From: an uncultured Lachnospiraceae bacterium
GTDB taxonomy: Bacteria > Bacillota > Clostridia > Lachnospirales > Lachnospiraceae
DNA: 9,854 nt
Reading direction: 5' to 3'
Assembly: GCA_905201915.1 (NCBI GenBank)
Contig: CAJKQE010000082.1
Location: 1-9,854 of the forward strand
Shown: positions 7,451-9,854 of the stretch, piece by piece
Position numbering within the stretch: the first letter of the stretch is position 1
Layout: each line of letters begins with the position of its first letter
Notes under the pieces: model-generated
Database searches by the model: none
Seen by the model: only the letters and a program-made list of their open reading frames with translations
Told to the model about the DNA's origin: nothing
Translations under genes and position numbers: made by a program

Positions 7451-7476
7451 GGAGAGGCAATATTTTTTTGCCTTCC
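7451..7476 (+). other. Short hairpin after the recombinase gene
   Basis: GGCAA (7456-7460) pairs with TTGCC (7468-7472), extended by A-T, G-T and, across a bulge, two G-C pairs. The T-run lies in the loop and not after the stem, so it is not a standard terminator. It could be a weak transcript end or an RNA structure protecting the recombinase message. Confidence 0.35.
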
Positions 7477-7501
7477 AAATGGTAGAGGTTATGAAAGAAT
7501 A

Positions 7502-7596
7502 AACCATCAAACCGTCTGAACCGTCATTTTTAGTGACAGAGGGAATAGTGCATTCGCAGTCATTAAGAAATTGGCGGTTTGGGCGGTTTGGCGGTT
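7502..7596. repeat. Long imperfect inverted repeat of three-plus-three iterated units
   Basis: The left arm (7502-7526) reads as three units: AACCATCA, AACCGTCTG and AACCGTCA. The right arm (7572-7596) reads as TGGCGGTT, TGGGCGGTT and TGGCGGTT. Aligned end to end the arms pair over 25 positions with only one mismatch (A7506 with C7592), and every other deviation from perfect complementarity is a G-U pair. A second stem continues inside it: TTAGTGAC (7530-7537) with GTCATTAA (7559-7566). A small inner stem GAAT/ATTC (7543-7546, 7552-7555) sits in the loop. It could be a structured RNA, a single-stranded DNA hairpin, a recombinase or regulator binding array, or a remnant of a small hairpin element. 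Confidence 0.75.
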
Positions 7597-7616
7597 CAAT
7601 ATAGGAAATTTATGAT
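7588..7616 (+). promoter_or_regulatory. Putative promoter for the downstream unknown operon
   Basis: TTGGCG (7588-7593) and TATGAT (7611-7616) are separated by 17 bases, matching 4 of 6 and 5 of 6 positions of the sigma-A consensus. The -35 lies inside the right arm of the inverted repeat, so a protein bound to the repeats would be expected to control it. This is a pattern match only. Confidence 0.35.
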
Positions 7617-7658
7617 AAAATAGAAAAAATGCTATTTTTGAATAGGAGTTGATGGATT

Positions 7659-9305
7659 ATGCCAGGAAATTATAATTGCTATGAATGTAAAAAGACGGAG
7701 TTAGAAAAAGCAAAAAGTGAATTTGATCAGTGCCTAGAAAAAATTAGGGAAGAGAGAAAACCGGTGCGTATTCGTGAAGATAGCCCTATACAGATACAAA
7801 AAAATAAATATATCACTCGTATTTATAAGAGTCTAGAAGCAAGTGTTTATAATCAATGTTCTTCCTTAGAAAAAATTTCAGAGAAAGTTTTTAAATTTGA
7901 TGAACAAAAATTGAATGAAGTATTTGGAAAAGAGAAAGAAAAATTCTTCTCTGAATTAAAAAGCTTCCAAAAGGAATTTCAAGAAGATAAAATAAAAGAT
8001 TATTGGCTTAGTATGTTTATAAGATTGCTTGTAGAACAGAAGAAAAAGAATAGTGATAATGAATTTATAAAATTATTCTCACTAAATACGGTTGATAATA
8101 GTGTGCATGACATACTTATAGATATATTATGTCATGGAATAAAGGCGTGGGGGGATAGGATTGAAATAAGAAATTTTACTAATAGCGATAAATTAAAAAA
8201 ATTAAAGAATAGGTCAATGAGGGATGAAAAAATTCTGTTTAAGAAAATCCAAGAAAAGATTTATGAAAGGATAAATGATAAAACTATTTTAAGAGATCAA
8301 TGGATTATGTTAGGAATAGATTTTTTATTTGAGTTTATCTTTAATGACAGAAATTTCTGGAAGGCATATTACGATTCTACAAGGCAGTGTCAAGAAGTTC
8401 AAATCATGGAAGTAAGTAGAAGGATGAATCCAGAAGCTGGTATATGTGTGCGATGCGAAGAGAAAGAAAGCTACAAATTAAAAGGCAAAGTGACCAAAAT
8501 GATTTGCGGGGATAAAAATGCGATTTTTTGGTACATGCCTGAAAATATAGAAGATTTTTTTGAATATAATTTTAATCGCTATTCTTATTATAGATGCTAT
8601 CTTTTGCTGATGTCTATGTTTTGGCAGAAAGAAGAGCGTGGATTTTATTACAACACTGGATACACAAGGTATTTTGAATGGGAAGTGCGACTGCGAGCAG
8701 ATGTGACAAATATATTTAGACAATGGATTTCTTTAGCAAATAATCAAAATATTTGTATGAGCTTGTATAAGGACGTTTTTGCTACCATATTCTCTGTAGC
8801 CAGGAGATATAAAGGAGATCAATTGACAATCTGTGTGAATGAGAATGATGGCTCGTACTCTATAAGAAAAAAAGGAAAAGAAACAGAAAGAATATTTACG
8901 GAGTCAGTAAAAGTATTTGACAATAATGTGAAAGAAAAGTCGCTGAAAACTTACTTTTCTCCTCTTTTTGAAGGCAGAAAAAATGAGAAAGAATATAAAA
9001 ATTTGTATCGTCTTATGAAGAAGAAAAAAAAGCCTGCAAATAAAAAGAGAAAGGAGGAAATAATAAGAAGAATATGTAATTTTTCAGTGATAGCGGATGA
9101 ATTATATAAATTTATAGATGGATTGCCTGAATTTGAGCGTTATTTGGTAGAAGATAAGGTCGGAGTGTTATCAGCGTGGGAATGTTATAATACCTTTTAC
9201 GAGATTTATCAGTTATATCCAAAGAATGAGGAAATGAATGCTAGTATGAATACATTGGTTGCTTCTATTGCAAAAGAAATAATTTGGAACTTCGTTTATG
9301 TTTGA
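7659..9305 (+). CDS. Uncharacterised protein, 548 residues, two CxxC pairs
   Basis: I do not recognise this protein. It is 548 residues, very rich in Lys, Glu, Phe, Tyr and Ile, with no signal peptide and no clear membrane segment, so probably cytoplasmic. A CYEC pair stands at residues 7-10, a CVRC pair at 263-266 followed by a further Cys at 283 (KMICG), and a basic stretch at 451-465 (five Lys at 454-458). The N-terminal 110 residues look helical and charged. No Walker, HNH, PD-(D/E)xK, HEPN or reverse-transcriptase motif is evident. AGGAG at 7644-7648 supports the ATG at 7659. Base use is more A/T-rich than in the recombination module, suggesting separate acquisition. The next gene overlaps its end, so the two probably work together. 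A defence or element-maintenance role is inference from the neighbours only. Confidence 0.8.
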   Translation: MPGNYNCYECKKTELEKAKSEFDQCLEKIREERKPVRIREDSPIQIQKNKYITRIYKSLEASVYNQCSSLEKISEKVFKFDEQKLNEVFGKEKEKFFSELKSFQKEFQEDKIKDYWLSMFIRLLVEQKKKNSDNEFIKLFSLNTVDNSVHDILIDILCHGIKAWGDRIEIRNFTNSDKLKKLKNRSMRDEKILFKKIQEKIYERINDKTILRDQWIMLGIDFLFEFIFNDRNFWKAYYDSTRQCQEVQIMEVSRRMNPEAGICVRCEEKESYKLKGKVTKMICGDKNAIFWYMPENIEDFFEYNFNRYSYYRCYLLLMSMFWQKEERGFYYNTGYTRYFEWEVRLRADVTNIFRQWISLANNQNICMSLYKDVFATIFSVARRYKGDQLTICVNENDGSYSIRKKGKETERIFTESVKVFDNNVKEKSLKTYFSPLFEGRKNEKEYKNLYRLMKKKKKPANKKRKEEIIRRICNFSVIADELYKFIDGLPEFERYLVEDKVGVLSAWECYNTFYEIYQLYPKNEEMNASMNTLVASIAKEIIWNFVYV

Positions 9306-9337
9306 TTAGATCTATAGACAAAATAGTAAAAGATGTT

Positions 9338-9718
9338 ATGATGTCTGTTCAAATAGATTTGAAGACTGCTTTGGAAATTATTTCTGAACAAGTGGAGATA
9401 GAAGCAAAATCCTTTAATGAAAAATATGAGAAAATTTTAGATGCTGCTGTATATCTATTTAGTAAGGATAATCAATGGGAAAATGTTATGTGGATAAAAG
9501 ATACTCCGACAGAAGAACTTACCAGAGTAATTAAAAGATTTGAAGAATTAAAATCTTCAAAGACTGAGAAAACATATGTTGGAAGAAAATTTAATGATTT
9601 ATATGATGCTACGTCAAAAAAAGAAAAACATGGGTTTTTTACAGATATATGGAAGGCAATTCGATCATCAAATGGTTATAATCTTTTTGAAAAATACAAA
9701 GATGAAGAAGAAAAATAA
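9338..9718 (+). CDS. Uncharacterised small protein coupled to the 548-residue gene
   Basis: I do not recognise the family. From the ATG at 9338 it has 126 residues and is charged, helical and probably cytoplasmic (IDLKTALEIISEQVEIEAKS; a basic-aromatic HGFFTDIWKAIRSSNGYNLFEKY near the C-terminus). The start is uncertain. The frame is open further upstream, with TTG codons at 9284 and at 9302, the latter overlapping the previous stop as TTGA, while ATG codons stand at 9338 and 9341. None has a strong ribosome binding site, which suits translational coupling to the gene before it. It is followed after 22 bases by a strong terminator, so it closes the operon. It could be a partner, inhibitor or immunity-type subunit of the larger protein, but nothing in the sequence proves this. 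Confidence 0.65.
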   Translation: MMSVQIDLKTALEIISEQVEIEAKSFNEKYEKILDAAVYLFSKDNQWENVMWIKDTPTEELTRVIKRFEELKSSKTEKTYVGRKFNDLYDATSKKEKHGFFTDIWKAIRSSNGYNLFEKYKDEEEK

Positions 9719-9740
9719 AAAAAGAGTGTATTTCATACTG

Positions 9741-9770
9741 AAAAAGAGGGAGTTTAAGCCCTCTTTTTTT
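9741..9770 (+). terminator. Rho-independent terminator closing the unknown operon
   Basis: GAGGG (9746-9750) pairs with CCCTC (9759-9763) around the 8-base loop AGTTTAAG, and A-T pairs extend the stem. Seven T residues follow. The A-run before the stem means it can also work on the opposite strand. Confidence 0.88.
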
Positions 9771-9835
9771 AAAATTTATTTCTTGTATGCTTATACCATA
9801 GAAAGCTTCCTGTATACTTTAAATAAGCCAAGAAA

Positions 9836-9841
9836 TTGACA
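9836..9841 (+). promoter_or_regulatory. Possible -35 hexamer at the window edge
   Basis: A perfect TTGACA stands 13 bases before the end of the window. Any matching -10 would fall beyond the edge, so this may be the start of a promoter for the next gene. It cannot be confirmed here. Confidence 0.25.
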
Positions 9842-9854
9842 ATAAAAAATACCT

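Larger units (their letters stand above)
7405..7658. other. 254-base intergenic region with structured sequence
   Basis: No credible gene lies in this gap. It contains a weak hairpin (7451-7476), a long imperfect inverted repeat (7502-7596) and a plausible promoter (7588-7616) reading into the next gene. The longest start-less open stretch overlapping the inverted repeat is 33 codons (7503-7601). Confidence 0.7.

Noticed and set aside
7479..7502. Leader peptide MVEVMKE before the inverted repeat
   Set aside because: Only seven codons, without a ribosome binding site at correct spacing, and no attenuator-type codon pattern.
7502..7596. CRISPR array
   Set aside because: The repeated units are 8-9 bases, inverted between the two arms and without spacers or cas genes, so they do not form a CRISPR array.
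7405..7658. Retron msr-msd RNA linked to the PtuAB-like pair
   Set aside because: No reverse transcriptase gene is present in the window, and the recombinase gene separates the hairpin from the ATPase-HNH pair.

Overview
The window looks like an accessory or mobile region from a low-GC Firmicute, most likely a gut clostridium of the Lachnospiraceae type. The basis is the protein styles (RadC-like JAB, DUF932, YqaJ, RecT and DUF5688 in a row), strong AGGAGG-type ribosome binding sites, A/T-rich codon use and short intergenic gaps. Every gene I can support lies on the + strand. This placement comes from recognising protein families by eye, not from a database search.

Region 1 (about 1-4558) is a mobile-element DNA-processing module. 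It holds a RadC-type JAB-domain protein (5' end outside the window or disrupted), a DUF932 phage/plasmid-like protein, an unknown 117-residue protein, a YqaJ-type exonuclease, a 41-residue membrane peptide, a RecT single-strand annealing protein and a DUF5688 protein. YqaJ and RecT together form an exonuclease/annealase recombination pair of the lambda Exo/Beta kind. The recT gene is unusual. The well-placed ATG and ribosome binding site are in one frame and the rest of the protein is in the -1 frame. The two frames join exactly at an A AAA AAG heptamer, the slippery sequence used by E. coli dnaX.

Region 2 (about 4559-6771) is a two-gene cassette encoding an ABC/SMC-like ATPase and an HNH endonuclease, joined stop-to-start (TAAATG). 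It matches the layout of Septu (PtuA/PtuB) anti-phage defence. No reverse transcriptase is present, so it is not a complete retron in this window. A clear rho-independent terminator follows the cassette and sits directly in front of the next gene's ribosome binding site.

Region 3 (about 6772-9854) begins with a small resolvase-type serine recombinase. A 254-base gap follows, containing a striking long imperfect hairpin (7502-7596) whose arms are each built from three copies of an AACCGTCA/TGGCGGTT-like unit. After it come two very A/T-rich genes of unknown function (548 and about 126 residues, possibly translationally coupled), closed by a strong terminator. The position of the unknown pair, beside a defence cassette and a recombinase in a mobile element, makes it a candidate uncharacterised accessory system. 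Its function cannot be read from the sequence.
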